The notes: generated by a model from the sequence alone, not told the origin. A stretch of 64,000 nt of DNA from an uncultured Pirellulaceae bacterium (GCA_938084685.1 CALKGE010000001.1:62001-126000), one strand, 5' to 3'. Shown: positions 1 to 10,379, counted from the stretch's first letter. Translations and numbers: made by a program.

Positions 1-1353
1 ATCAGCCGCCAGTTCCTGGTCGTCCGACCATGAACTTTCCGTACTGTCTGTTGCTACGTCTTCAACTTGCTCGTCATCAGCTAGTCTCTCTTCTTTCTCA
101 TCGCCAGCGTCCAGCGCTGTTATATCATCGCCTGCACCCGATTCCCCTTCAGATGGCTCAGCATCTGTGGCAGCCGTCTCTGCTGGGACCGCCGAATCGA
201 CGGCAACACCTAAAATGGATCCGATTCGCTCGTTGACAATTTCGCCATCCTTCATCACCAGGCAGCCGGAGATGATGTCATCACTCAAATCGAGTTCAAT
301 TTCACCGTCGTCGCTAATCAAGTGCAGCAACAGATTTGTCACGTTGTTACCAAACATCTGGCTGGCGTGATATGGAATTTCTGCAGGCAAGTTGGTCGGG
401 CCAAGAATCGTCACACCATCGACGACAATCGTCTGATCAGCTTCTGTCTCCGCACAGTTTCCTCCCCGTTCTGCTGCCAGATCGACAATTACCGAACCGG
501 CTGCCATCGCCTGTACTGCTTCACTGGTTAACAGCAGGGGCGACTGGCGACCAGGTATAGCCGCTGTCGTAATGACGATATCATGCTCGGCAGCAACCTC
601 AGCCATGAACGCTCGCTGATGAATCAGAAAATCTTCCGTTTGCTCTTTGGCATAACCACCGGCATCCTCAGAGTCTTCCGTTTCCAGCTCCAATTCAACA
701 AATTTGGCGCCCACACTTTCAACCTGTTCCCGACAGTCCGGCCGCACATCATACGCACTGACGATGGCACCCAGCCGCTTTGCCGTGGCCGCGGCCTGCA
801 ACCCAGCCACACCAGCTCCGATGATAAATACTCGAGCAGCGGCCAAAGTCCCCGCGGCCGTCATATTCAGTGGAAACATTCGAGGCAATTGATAAGCAGC
901 ATGAAGGACGGCCCGATAACCTGCAATGGTTGCCATGGACGAGAGAACATCCATGCTTTGCGCCCGAGTGATACGGGGAACCATTTCCAACGCAATCTGG
1001 CTCACTCCGGAATGAGCCAATTCTGCGATTGCAGGTGCATTCCCGAGCGGGTCACACATTCCGATGACCAGCTGCCCCGAACTTAGTATTTCCAGATCGT
1101 CGCGACCAGTCGCAGCATTGGCACCCAGACTACGCACTTGAACCAGCACATCAGCCCCTCGGAGCCCATTACGATCTGTAACCGAAGCACCTGCCTCGAT
1201 GTAAAGCTGATCAGCAATGCCGGCCGCTTCACCAGCCCCTTGCTCCACAAGTACTTGATAGCCAGCGTCGCTAAGTTTTTCCACATTCTCCGGCAACAGG
1301 GCCACTCGGCGTTCACCTGGGAAACGTTCCCGAACAACTGCAACTTTTTTCAT
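1..1353 (-). CDS. pntA: NAD(P) transhydrogenase subunit alpha (PntA-like), C-terminus runs off the window start
   Basis: Reverse-strand reading from ATG at 1353 gives MKKVAVVRERFPGERRVALLPENVEKL...VFIIGAGVAGLQAAATAKRLGAIVSAYDVR...IPGRQSPLLLTSEAVQ, with no stop to base 1. It is absent from the ORF track because it is open at the edge. AlaDH/PNT family motifs. Confidence 0.9.
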   Translation of the reverse strand, partial: MKKVAVVRERFPGERRVALLPENVEKLSDAGYQVLVEQGAGEAAGIADQLYIEAGASVTDRNGLRGADVLVQVRSLGANAATGRDDLEILSSGQLVIGMCDPLGNAPAIAELAHSGVSQIALEMVPRITRAQSMDVLSSMATIAGYRAVLHAAYQLPRMFPLNMTAAGTLAAARVFIIGAGVAGLQAAATAKRLGAIVSAYDVRPDCREQVESVGAKFVELELETEDSEDAGGYAKEQTEDFLIHQRAFMAEVAAEHDIVITTAAIPGRQSPLLLTSEAVQAMAAGSVIVDLAAERGGNCAETEADQTIVVDGVTILGPTNLPAEIPYHASQMFGNNVTNLLLHLISDDGEIELDLSDDIISGCLVMKDGEIVNERIGSILGVAVDSAVPAETAATDAEPSEGESGAGDDITALDAGDEKEERLADDEQVEDVATDSTESSWSDDQELAAD

Positions 1354-1880
1354 AATGGTTTTTTCTTCAAATTCACAACTGGAGATTGTGACTCAACTGC
1401 CGCTGTGGTCACGTCCAAGAGAAACTACTCAGGGTAAAATCTTTCAGGTCATCTACTACCACTGCTGGTAAGCAGTACAAACACCTATGAACTAATAATA
1501 ATAGAACATCTTCAGGCTACTGACAGCTATCCCAAATTACCCAAACTGGTAACTATTTATAGGTGTTCCTGACTAAGACCATCCTCTATTGTCATCCAAA
1601 TGTTGCATTCAACAAGCACCGTTCTGGCAATACAAATCCAGGCGGTAGGTGGGAAGGACGAAAGAGACCGAAGGAACTCACAAGTCAGGACCTCTCTCAT
1701 GGCGTTGCTTTTTTCCTCATGACCAGACCGGCAAAGAATTCATTTCTTTGCGCTACTTGAGAATCCGATAAAAAGCCTGTTAGTACGTGTTTTTAGCCCT
1801 TGTGAGGTCCAATTTGCAGGGTTAGAATCGCATGTTTCCCGACATATTTATGTACTTACTATATATACGAGGTAAGAACG

Positions 1881-2318
1881 TTGGTCGCTCAAAAGACCTA
1901 TATGGCTAAAAATGGCGAAGTCACCCAAAACTGGTGGCTCGTAGATGCATCCGATAAAAGCGTAGGCCGTTTGGCCAGCGATATTGCAGTGATTCTGATG
2001 GGTAAAGATAAACCGTCATACACTCCTCATGTTGACACCGGCGACTTTGTCGTTGTCATCAACGCTGAAAAGGTAACTTTCAGTGGTAAAAAATGGGAGC
2101 AGAAGACGTATACCTGGTATACCGGTTACCCGGGTCAGAAGTCGATCACTGCTGAAAAGCGTATGGAAAAGGCACCTGAGCTGATTCTGGAAGAAGCTGT
2201 GCGACGTATGTTGCCTAAAAACAAGCTAGGCCGAGTCATGCTCAGCAAGCTGAAAATCTTCACTGGTGGGGACCACAACCATCAGGCTCAGAATCCAACT
2301 CCACGAGAACTTGGCTAA
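1881..2318 (+). CDS. rplM: 50S ribosomal protein L13 (probable TTG start)
   Basis: 145 aa; WWLVDASDKSVGRLASDIAVILMGKDKPSYTPHVDTGDFVVVINAEKV...GDHNHQAQNPTPREL is the L13 signature. AGG-type RBS upstream of TTG 1881; alternative ATG at 1902. Confidence 0.97.
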   Translation: MVAQKTYMAKNGEVTQNWWLVDASDKSVGRLASDIAVILMGKDKPSYTPHVDTGDFVVVINAEKVTFSGKKWEQKTYTWYTGYPGQKSITAEKRMEKAPELILEEAVRRMLPKNKLGRVMLSKLKIFTGGDHNHQAQNPTPRELG

Positions 2319-2388
2319 ACATTATCTGGGTACATTGCACGTTTTCCTTTTATAAAACCTATTTTCGATCCAACAACAAAACAAAACC

Positions 2389-2805
2389 ATGCCAGCAGTA
2401 GTTAAGAAATGCAAATTCAACGGTGATGCCCTTGGCACCGGTCGACGTAAGTCCTCAGTCGCTCGTGTACGAGTACGTCCTGGTTCAGGCGTCATCACGA
2501 TCAACAAAAAGCCGCTTGATGAATACTTCAAGTTTGAGAAAGACCGTCGGGCAATCCAGGAAGTTCTGGAAACCGCAGGTGAGGCAGACAGTGTTGATGT
2601 GATTTGCACCTGTAATGGTGGGGGAACGACCGGTCAATCCGGAGCAGTCCGGATGGGCCTGGCTCGGGCTATCATCAGTCACAATGAAGAGCATTTCTCT
2701 GCCATGCGTGACGGAGGATTCCTGACACGTGACTCACGTATGAGTGAACGTAAGAAACCTGGTCTGCACGGTGCTCGTCGAGGAACCCAGTTCTCGAAAC
2801 GTTAA
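2389..2805 (+). CDS. rpsI: 30S ribosomal protein S9
   Basis: GTGRRKSSVARVRVRPGSG...GGGTTGQSGAVRMGLARAI...SRMSERKKPGLHGARRGTQFSKR; canonical rplM-rpsI order. Confidence 0.97.
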   Translation: MPAVVKKCKFNGDALGTGRRKSSVARVRVRPGSGVITINKKPLDEYFKFEKDRRAIQEVLETAGEADSVDVICTCNGGGTTGQSGAVRMGLARAIISHNEEHFSAMRDGGFLTRDSRMSERKKPGLHGARRGTQFSKR

Positions 2806-2837
2806 TCCGTTTCAGATGCCAGTTAATCCAAACAGGA

Positions 2838-2870
2838 AAACTCCAGTCAATTACCGACTGGAGTTTTTTT
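2838..2870 (+). terminator. Rho-independent terminator after rplM-rpsI
   Basis: aaaCTCCAGTCaattacCGACTGGAGttttttt: GC stem plus T-tract shortly after the rpsI stop. Confidence 0.85.
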
Positions 2871-2923
2871 ATGGATGCGTATGAACCGGCAGTACTTACG
2901 GGCGAGCTCTTAATTTCAGCGCA

Positions 2924-2951
2924 TAAAAAAACCCTGATCAAACCAGGGTTT
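2924..2951 (-). terminator. Rho-independent terminator for tRNA-Leu (minus strand)
   Basis: Minus strand reads AAACCCTGGTTTGATCAGGGTTTTTTT directly downstream of the tRNA. Confidence 0.75.
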
Positions 2952-2956
2952 CCAAG

Positions 2957-3041
2957 TGCGGGTGAGAAGATTCGAACTTCCACGGGATTAACTCCCACAT
3001 GGCCCTCAACCATGCGCGTCTGCCAGTTCCGCCACACCCGC
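2957..3041 (-). tRNA. tRNA-Leu (anticodon GAG)
   Basis: Minus strand GCGGGTGTGGCGGAACTGGCAGACGCGCATGGTTGAGGGCCATG...GTGGAAGTTCGAATCTTCTCACCCGCA: 7-bp acceptor stem GCGGGTG/CACCCGC, anticodon loop TTGAGGG, long variable arm, TTCGAAT T-loop; no encoded CCA. Confidence 0.92.
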
Positions 3042-3328
3042 GAGGCAAGTTTTCAGTCTAGGTAAATAATTGATGGCGTCAACCACCTGCCCAGTAACCA
3101 TTTTGGCGATTTGATTGTAACGGTTATTCCGACCGGTTATTACGGTTACGTCAATTCAAACCAACATGCCAGACAGGATTCCTGACAATCCTCCTTCTGA
3201 GGGGATTCCAGATAACGAATCGACTTCACTCAGGTCGATGAACGTAGATACCGGTCATGGAAGTCGGCAACTTAATTCTCAAGGAGCGGTTCTTGACACG
3301 TTGAAACACCTCTTTTCTATCTCCTCCC

Positions 3329-4624
3329 ATGACGACACCAAACCTAAAACTCTTTTCTGAAACAACTCGTGCTACCACCATGGCAGACAAACCATTACCG
3401 GATTTTGGTCTCTCCGATATGCAATCGCTGCTGGAATCCAATACTGCTACCGTTTCCATCGAGGGTCTCGAATTCCAGGTCAAGCAGCAGATTGGTCAGA
3501 TCCTTGCAACCGCCTCAACCGCCTTGGTGGCAGATTGGGCTGCCGTCTATTTACTGGACGACGAAACGCAAAACCTGATCCTTATCGATAGCTGCTCCAC
3601 CTCTTCAAGTAGAATACAGACAGCTGACGAAATCCGAACTCTACAGTTCAGTGCCGCTGATCTGGAAGCACTTACCGGCCATGTCGTGACCCTCGAAAGC
3701 CAGCAACGCATGGACGTATGGAATGCTCCTGTTCAGGCGCAGTCTGGTATCTGTGTTCCTCTGATCTCCAATGACGTACCCATCGGCACCGTCTGGTTTG
3801 CCTTCAGCAATCCTATCGAACCAGCTCAACTGCAAAGTGCTTTATGCGAAGTCATTGCGGACCGAGTGGTTGATTATCTCACCAATCGGCTGGCACCTGT
3901 AAACTCTACGCAGCACACCCATCTGGATGACGTCGCAAAACGTTGGCAACACAGCCGCCTCGCCTATCAACATATTGAAATCGACGGTTGGGACATTCAG
4001 GGATGGATCAACCCTGAAGCACCGATCCATCACACCTTTTACGACTGGCAATCACGCGATGAAGGTATTAACATCTCGATCGCTCATGCTCAGGGCCTGA
4101 GTATTGAAGCCGCCTTGACAACGGCTGTGATTCAAACAGGAGTCCGAGCAACCGCTCAGGAAATGAATTCACCGTCAGATACTCTGGAACGTGTGAACGA
4201 ATACCTCTGGCGAGGTTGTACAGGTGATCAATTCGCCGATCTGTGCCAGTTATCACTTGATCAACACAGTCGTCAAATTACGTTTAGCTCGGCCGGCTCC
4301 ACCGTAATACTACACGTAACCGCCGAAGGAATTGCCGAACCCGGCGAAGGCCAAGCGGGTCCTGAACTGGGAGTCATGGACTACGGAGAATACGAGAACC
4401 AGTGCTGTGTCGTTCAAAAAGGTGAGTTTCTGATTTTGCTCACCGAAAATGCTTTTGCCGCCATCGATGGAACGACTTCTCAGGATAAGATCGAGAAAAT
4501 CCAGCGTACTGTTGGTAAAGGGTCACGTCTTTCTGCTGCTGACATGATCAAACGCCTGCGAAAACTTACTCTCAATCTTGTCCAGAACGATGCCAGTATT
4601 GTTGTGATGAAACGACAAAACTGA
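3329..4624 (+). CDS. GAF domain / SpoIIE-type PP2C protein serine phosphatase (start may be 3380)
   Basis: N-terminal GAF-like region (ADWAAVYLLDDETQNLILIDS...GICVPLISNDVPIGTVWFAF) followed by SpoIIE-like features (GINISIAHAQGLSIEAALTTAVIQTGVRA...SSAGSTVILHV...LILLTENAF). Confidence 0.75.
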   Translation: MTTPNLKLFSETTRATTMADKPLPDFGLSDMQSLLESNTATVSIEGLEFQVKQQIGQILATASTALVADWAAVYLLDDETQNLILIDSCSTSSSRIQTADEIRTLQFSAADLEALTGHVVTLESQQRMDVWNAPVQAQSGICVPLISNDVPIGTVWFAFSNPIEPAQLQSALCEVIADRVVDYLTNRLAPVNSTQHTHLDDVAKRWQHSRLAYQHIEIDGWDIQGWINPEAPIHHTFYDWQSRDEGINISIAHAQGLSIEAALTTAVIQTGVRATAQEMNSPSDTLERVNEYLWRGCTGDQFADLCQLSLDQHSRQITFSSAGSTVILHVTAEGIAEPGEGQAGPELGVMDYGEYENQCCVVQKGEFLILLTENAFAAIDGTTSQDKIEKIQRTVGKGSRLSAADMIKRLRKLTLNLVQNDASIVVMKRQN

Positions 4625-4650
4625 TCTGGCTCGGTTTCACTTCAGACTTC

Positions 4651-6483
4651 TCACAGGTACCGGGAAATTGGCAATCCCTGCGCAGCCAATGCGTCCACTT
4701 TGGCGGTCACCTCTGCGTCTTCGATCAGTGGAGGAGCGTGATGTGGTTTGATCCGCGCGTCGATCACCAACGAACCCTCGCAACCCCAGTGCTTATGACG
4801 AGTAAAAGCAGCGATCCCTTGCACATCAACCGCGGGGTTACTGCGAGTAAAAGTGACCCACTGAAAATTTCGGATATTGGCTGAAGTCAACTCCGAGTCG
4901 TCCGCCAGCACAATCAAAGGGAACTGGTTTATCGAATCCTGTACTCCAAATGCCTGACAAAACCGCTGTAAGTCCGCAGAGTAATCCTCCTCGGCTTTCG
5001 GAGCCTGAATTACCAGCACGCCAGGCATCAGTATCCGAGGATCAGCATATCCCGCTGGAAGTTTTATCTCCGGCGGCAACGCTGCAGGCAATTCTCGTTG
5101 CACCGCTCCACGAGCGGCTACCACCAGTTTGGATCCTCGATTCAAACCGTGTCCTGAATAATCCAGCGTGTCAATTGTCGTTTCCGTTTGGAAATGCAGG
5201 TCCCGACGCCAATCAACCCTACGTAAGACGTGCTGTAAAAATGCTGATGAATCCTCTATGTCCAACGACTCGTCATCGAATCGATTTACGATGAAAAGAT
5301 ACTTGGCTAACGAAAGTTGTCCCTGCCCTAAAACCGCATTAGCCTGAGTCAATAACTCCTCAGGTCGGCTGTGGTGACAAAAAGGAGTATAGCGTTCGCT
5401 CCCAATCGCAAAGAGCAATGGATGTACTCCAGCCGCATCCACTGCATGAACAGCTTTCACACCAGGTAAAACTGTTGGTATCACCGGACCTGTAATCTCA
5501 TGGATCAACTCCCCAAACCGGGTATCTTCCTGAGGAGGACGACCGACCACCGTAAACGGCCAGATCGCGTCCTTACGATGACGCACTCGAGTCACCTTCA
5601 TCACTGGAAACTCGTGGGTCAGGCTGTAATACCCCAGATGATCACCAAATGGCCCTTCTGGACGTGTCGCTCCAGGTACGATTTCACCTTCGATACAAAA
5701 ATCTGCTTCAGCATAAATCGGTAGCTGTCCCGGCTGCTGGATCATACCAATCCGGCTTCCGGATAACGCTCCGGCAAACGTCAACTCACTCATCCCCTCC
5801 GGCAGTGGCATTACCGCCGCCAGTGTCATCGCCGGACTACCACCTGCAAAGATATTAACCTTCAACGGTTTATCCTGAGCTATGGCAGCCTGCTGATGAA
5901 CTCCAATTCCTCGATGAATCTGGTAATGGAGCCCCACCTCTCTATCAGGAACATATTCACCGCCACTCAACTGCACCCGGTACATTCCGAGATTTGCCGT
6001 CATCATTCCTGGCCGATCAGGGTGCTCCGTGTATACCTGAGGTAATGTTATAAATGCGCCTCCATCATCCGGCCAACTCTGCATTTGTGGTAAATCGGAT
6101 ATTTGACATGTTGCATCCAGGATTGGTCCACCACTTCTACGCTTGGGAAACATCTTCCAGGCCTGCCAGGGCAACCCCAGATTTCGCAGCGGGTGCTTTA
6201 GCACCTGAACAGGATCCACCTTGGCCGCGACCAGTCGTTTGACCAACTTCAAAGTATCCCGAAAAATGAATTCGCTGCGTTCGAGCGTACCAAACAGATT
6301 GGAAACCATGGGAAACCGGCAACCGGTGACGTTAGTAAACAACAGAGCCGGACCACCAGCAGCAAAGACGCGTCGATGTATTTCCGCAGCTTCCAGGTAG
6401 GGGTCAACCGGTTGATCGATCTGAATCAACCGTCCTGCCGAGGCTAGATCTTTTACGCACTGTTGAAGATTCTTCACCGCCAT
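4651..6483 (-). CDS. ubiD: UbiD family decarboxylase
   Basis: 610 aa; MYRVQLSGGEYVPDREVGLHYQIHRGIGVHQQAA, EGPFGDHLGYYS, VVGRPPQEDTRFGELIHE are UbiD-family motifs. Confidence 0.88.
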   Translation of the reverse strand: MAVKNLQQCVKDLASAGRLIQIDQPVDPYLEAAEIHRRVFAAGGPALLFTNVTGCRFPMVSNLFGTLERSEFIFRDTLKLVKRLVAAKVDPVQVLKHPLRNLGLPWQAWKMFPKRRSGGPILDATCQISDLPQMQSWPDDGGAFITLPQVYTEHPDRPGMMTANLGMYRVQLSGGEYVPDREVGLHYQIHRGIGVHQQAAIAQDKPLKVNIFAGGSPAMTLAAVMPLPEGMSELTFAGALSGSRIGMIQQPGQLPIYAEADFCIEGEIVPGATRPEGPFGDHLGYYSLTHEFPVMKVTRVRHRKDAIWPFTVVGRPPQEDTRFGELIHEITGPVIPTVLPGVKAVHAVDAAGVHPLLFAIGSERYTPFCHHSRPEELLTQANAVLGQGQLSLAKYLFIVNRFDDESLDIEDSSAFLQHVLRRVDWRRDLHFQTETTIDTLDYSGHGLNRGSKLVVAARGAVQRELPAALPPEIKLPAGYADPRILMPGVLVIQAPKAEEDYSADLQRFCQAFGVQDSINQFPLIVLADDSELTSANIRNFQWVTFTRSNPAVDVQGIAAFTRHKHWGCEGSLVIDARIKPHHAPPLIEDAEVTAKVDALAAQGLPISRYL

Positions 6484-6728
6484 GGATGTCTGCCACTATC
6501 GCTCAATGCTCATCAAAACCAGTCTAATACCCGTTCAACGGGGGCTGTTGATCACTACTTCAATCGACATCTATCATAACAAGTCCCCATGAAATCCAAG
6601 GGAAGCGGACCAATGAATAAGCAGACTGCTGTAAAAATCAGTAGAATAACCTACTGGAATTTGAAAGTCATGACGACTCCAAACTTCCCCTCTTCCAACA
6701 ACCTACTGTGCGACAAGGACGGGCACCC

Positions 6729-8171
6729 ATGATTACGGCTACGACTTCGGAATCCATTAAAGATATTCAGGCTGATGCCGTTGTGATCGGTATCTCCGGC
6801 AAGACACTTACCGGCGCTGCGGCTGAGTTAAACGAAGCTACCCAAGGCGGACTGCAGTCTTTAATTGATTCAGAAAAAGCGAAAACGGGTTCTGGTAAAG
6901 TGACATCCTGGCTGGAACCTCAGGGAATCCAGGCATCGACCATCGTTATTGCCGGCTTGGGAGAACAGCCGACAGCAGGTGATTGCTATAAAGCCGGAGG
7001 AGCTGCGGCCAAAGCACTCGCCGGCACCAAACTGGACACCGTCGCGTTTTATTTTCCGGGAATTGACGGAGTCTTACTTGAATCGGCCGTAGCCGGAAGT
7101 GTCGTAGGATGCACCGGGCAGGAACTCCATAAGGAAAAACCAAGTCTGCACCCACCAAACCAGATCCTTTGGGCCACTGGTGATGGCGCAGCGGTAAATG
7201 CCGGAACTAAAATCGGCGACGGAGTCAATCTCACCAGAGAACTGGTTAACCAGCCCCCCAACTACATCTATCCGGAATCGTTTGCCAACCGGGCAGCAGA
7301 GCTGGCGGAATTGGAAAATGTCACTGTCGAGATCTGGGATAAAGAGAAGTTGCTGGCAGAAAACTGCGGGTCGTTATTAGGCGTTGCGCAGGGCTCCGAC
7401 TTTGACCCCAGATTGGTCATCCTTCGTTATCAGGGCAACAATTCTGAAAATCCAAGTATGGCCATTGTTGGCAAGGGAGTTACCTACGATAGTGGAGGAC
7501 TCTCCTTGAAGCCCAGCGATGGTCAAAAAACGATGAAGTGTGATATGGCTGGCGCTGCGACTGTCGTAGGTACCATCAAGTCGATCGCCGAATTGGGATC
7601 GCCATGCCATATCATCGGACTCGTCGGTCTGGTCGAAAACATGATAAGCGGTAATTCGTATCGACTTGGAGACGTATTGACTTCCCGTAATGGCAAAACA
7701 ATCGAAGTGTTAAACACAGATGCAGAAGGCCGCCTGGTACTTGCTGATGTACTCGACGTAACACTGGGGCTGAAACCTGATCGCATTGTTGATCTGGCTA
7801 CGCTCACAGGTGCCTGTTGTGTTGCACTGGGGCTTGATATTGCGGGTCTTTTTACAAACAACCAATCCTGGTGTGATCAAATCATCGAATCAGCCGCGGA
7901 AGTTGGCGAAGAAGTCTGGCAACTCCCCATGACGAAGCACTTTAGTGAGCAACTTAAAAGTAAAGTAGCTGACCTGCGGAATATTGGAGCTGGTCGCTGG
8001 GGTGGGGCGATCACGGCTGCCAAATTCCTGGAAGAGTTTGTAGATAGTACCCCCTGGACTCATATTGATATCGCCGGACCAGCCTTTGCGGATTCGGCAA
8101 AATCCTATATAGATGGTGGTGCTAGCGGCACCATGGTACGTACGCTCGTCAATATTGCTCGGGGACTGTAA
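6729..8171 (+). CDS. pepA: Leucyl aminopeptidase (M17 family); ORF track start 6708 (GTG) is less likely
   Basis: VGKGVTYDSGGLSLKPSDGQKTMKCDMAGAATVVG and NTDAEGRLVLADVL signature of M17 aminopeptidases. Confidence 0.95.
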   Translation: MITATTSESIKDIQADAVVIGISGKTLTGAAAELNEATQGGLQSLIDSEKAKTGSGKVTSWLEPQGIQASTIVIAGLGEQPTAGDCYKAGGAAAKALAGTKLDTVAFYFPGIDGVLLESAVAGSVVGCTGQELHKEKPSLHPPNQILWATGDGAAVNAGTKIGDGVNLTRELVNQPPNYIYPESFANRAAELAELENVTVEIWDKEKLLAENCGSLLGVAQGSDFDPRLVILRYQGNNSENPSMAIVGKGVTYDSGGLSLKPSDGQKTMKCDMAGAATVVGTIKSIAELGSPCHIIGLVGLVENMISGNSYRLGDVLTSRNGKTIEVLNTDAEGRLVLADVLDVTLGLKPDRIVDLATLTGACCVALGLDIAGLFTNNQSWCDQIIESAAEVGEEVWQLPMTKHFSEQLKSKVADLRNIGAGRWGGAITAAKFLEEFVDSTPWTHIDIAGPAFADSAKSYIDGGASGTMVRTLVNIARGL

Positions 8172-8240
8172 GCTGGTCATGCATCCCTGAAGAAGGAATC
8201 TCGGGGGTAGGGAAACCTGTTTATCGCGTGAGGTTGTCCA

Positions 8241-10241
8241 TTGGACTTGATTGCAAATTTTATCGATCAGCATCAATACATGATCTATCTGATCTGTGTA
8301 CCGGTACTCGGTATTTCAGCTCAGTGGCTTGCTTGGCGTCTGCGCCTGCCTTCCATTCTTTTACTGCTTGGATTTGGAATCCTGCTTGGACAGGCGATTA
8401 CTCCGACCGACGTAATCAAAAATCTTCCCCGCATCGATTCCTTGCCAGCCACCTCGAACACGATTGAACAGCACAGCGAAGGGGTGTCTCCTGCCGTCAG
8501 TGCCGACAGTACTCAAAACCCTTCGCATCAACACGCGCTGTTGCACGATGGGGACATCGACGTCAATGCGCTGCTGCTGCCACTCATTTCTTTCTGTGTG
8601 GCCATCATTCTGTTTGAAGGCGGGTTAACACTCCGCTTCGGCGAGCTGAAAGAAGCAGGTGGCGCAACCATTAGATTGTGTACGATCGGAGCCGGTGTGA
8701 CCTGGCTGCTATCGAGCATTGCCGTCTACTACATTGCTGGTTTTGAAAGTTGGCAGTTATCTGCTCTCGTTGGTGCCTTCATGGTTGTTACTGGGCCAAC
8801 GGTCGTCATTCCTCTGCTACGGCACATCCACCCATCAAAAAAAATGGGGTCGATCGCAAAATGGGAAGGGATCATCATTGACCCTATCGGAGCAGTTCTG
8901 GCCGTTTTGGTATTCGAATTTATTCGTAATTTTGACCAGGAAGAACCGTTCTTTGAAGTCATTGTGGCCTTGTTGATTACGATTACCACGGGATTGGTCA
9001 TCGCCTATATCTCTTCAAAGCTACTCCTCCTGTTCACTCGCAAATACTGGATCCCTGACTACCTGCATGGCGTAGTATTCCTGGCGGTTGCTCTGGGAAC
9101 ATTCGGGATTTCCAATCTGATTCAGGAAGAATCGGGACTGTTAACTGTAACCGTGCTGGGGATCCTGCTGGTGAATCAGAAAGAAGTTGCCATTCATCAC
9201 ATTATTGAATTCAAAGAACATCTCGGTGTCTTTCTTATTTCCAGCCTGTTTATTGTGCTTGGCTCCAATTTCGATCTGGCACAGATTCCGGAAGTTGGTT
9301 GGCAAGGCCTTGGTTTTCTGACCGTGATGATCATTGTGGTCCGCCCTGCCAGTGTATTCATATCGACTATCAAATCTGATCTCTCTTTCAAGGAAAAAAT
9401 CTTCCTCTCCTTTCTCGCCCCACGCGGGATTGTGGCGGCTGCGGTCGCGAGTGTTTTTGCGTTGGAGCTGGGCCATGTCGAAGGGATGGACCAGGCGTTA
9501 GTCGATAAGATTGTCCCGCTTACTTTTATCCTGATCGTAGGTACTGTGGCTGTTTATGGGTTGGGAGCCGCACCGTTGGCTAAATTTTTGGGGCTCAGTG
9601 AAACCAATCCCCAGGGAATCCTGTTTGCTGGCGCGGATCAGTGGGCACGAAACCTGGCAGTCGCTTTACAACAGACCGGCCAGAACGTACTAATGCTGGA
9701 CACTAGTTTCAATAATTGGAGTCAGTGTCGGATGGTGGGCATTCCGGCAGAATGTGCCAGCGTTCTTTCAGATTATGTCCAGGAAGAACTTGATTTGAGT
9801 GGGATTGGACGCATTATGGCTGTCACACCCAATGACGAAGTCAATGCGTTAGCCATGCAGGAGTTTTCCAGTATCTTTGGCCGTCAAAATATTTATCGTA
9901 TGGCTCCCTGGGATTTCAAAAAGGGCCGACGCTCCAGCGAAGGAGGCCACGCTGCCGGTCGTTGGATCTGTCACCCTCAGGTCACACACAACCTCATGCG
10001 GCAGCAGGTGCGAGATGGTGGTACGTTCAAAGTGACGCGCATCAGCGATGAATTCACCTACGAACAGTTTATGGAACATAACGGTGCAAACTGTATCCTC
10101 TTCTTCACCATAGACTCCAATAACAACTTGAATATCAATACCGTCGAGGATCCACTCAAGGTCAAGTCGGGCGATACCATCGTGGCATTTGTCCCCGGTT
10201 CCGAACTTGGTTTCAATCCCAATAGCATTGAAGAATCATAG
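8241..10241 (+). CDS. Cation:proton antiporter (CPA family) with C-terminal RCK/TrkA-like region; TTG start
   Basis: Multiple TM helices, LLLGFGILLGQ, FEGGLTLRFGEL, GPTVVIPLLRHI, WEGIIIDPIGAVLAVLVFEF, LAPRGIVAAAVASVFAL; soluble C-terminus ILFAGADQWARNLAVALQQTGQNVLMLD resembles a TrkA-N fold. Confidence 0.88.
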   Translation: MDLIANFIDQHQYMIYLICVPVLGISAQWLAWRLRLPSILLLLGFGILLGQAITPTDVIKNLPRIDSLPATSNTIEQHSEGVSPAVSADSTQNPSHQHALLHDGDIDVNALLLPLISFCVAIILFEGGLTLRFGELKEAGGATIRLCTIGAGVTWLLSSIAVYYIAGFESWQLSALVGAFMVVTGPTVVIPLLRHIHPSKKMGSIAKWEGIIIDPIGAVLAVLVFEFIRNFDQEEPFFEVIVALLITITTGLVIAYISSKLLLLFTRKYWIPDYLHGVVFLAVALGTFGISNLIQEESGLLTVTVLGILLVNQKEVAIHHIIEFKEHLGVFLISSLFIVLGSNFDLAQIPEVGWQGLGFLTVMIIVVRPASVFISTIKSDLSFKEKIFLSFLAPRGIVAAAVASVFALELGHVEGMDQALVDKIVPLTFILIVGTVAVYGLGAAPLAKFLGLSETNPQGILFAGADQWARNLAVALQQTGQNVLMLDTSFNNWSQCRMVGIPAECASVLSDYVQEELDLSGIGRIMAVTPNDEVNALAMQEFSSIFGRQNIYRMAPWDFKKGRRSSEGGHAAGRWICHPQVTHNLMRQQVRDGGTFKVTRISDEFTYEQFMEHNGANCILFFTIDSNNNLNINTVEDPLKVKSGDTIVAFVPGSELGFNPNSIEES

Positions 10242-10379
10242 GCAACCATTTCGGCCAATCCAGCCTCTGAACGATGACTGGATCGAGCTCGTCCAGTCTG
10301 ATTCGAGATATCGCCAACCGGTGGAATGTTCTACAATGGCGGGCAAACACTTTCTTTCTCTTTCGCGAACAGGTGCGAT

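Noticed and set aside
583-1086. 167-aa plus-strand ORF
   Set aside because: Antisense shadow of the clearly conserved pntA reading frame on the minus strand.
1563-1760. 65-aa ORF upstream of rplM
   Set aside because: Low-complexity, no RBS or recognisable family; more likely leader/intergenic sequence.
2675-3037. 120-aa minus-strand ORF MWRNWQTRMVEGHVGVNPVEV...
   Set aside because: This is a common false ORF produced by translating a tRNA-Leu gene; it overlaps the tRNA and rpsI.
6639-6656. CAGTAG/CTACTG hairpin upstream of pepA
   Set aside because: Only 6 bp; expected by chance at this window size.
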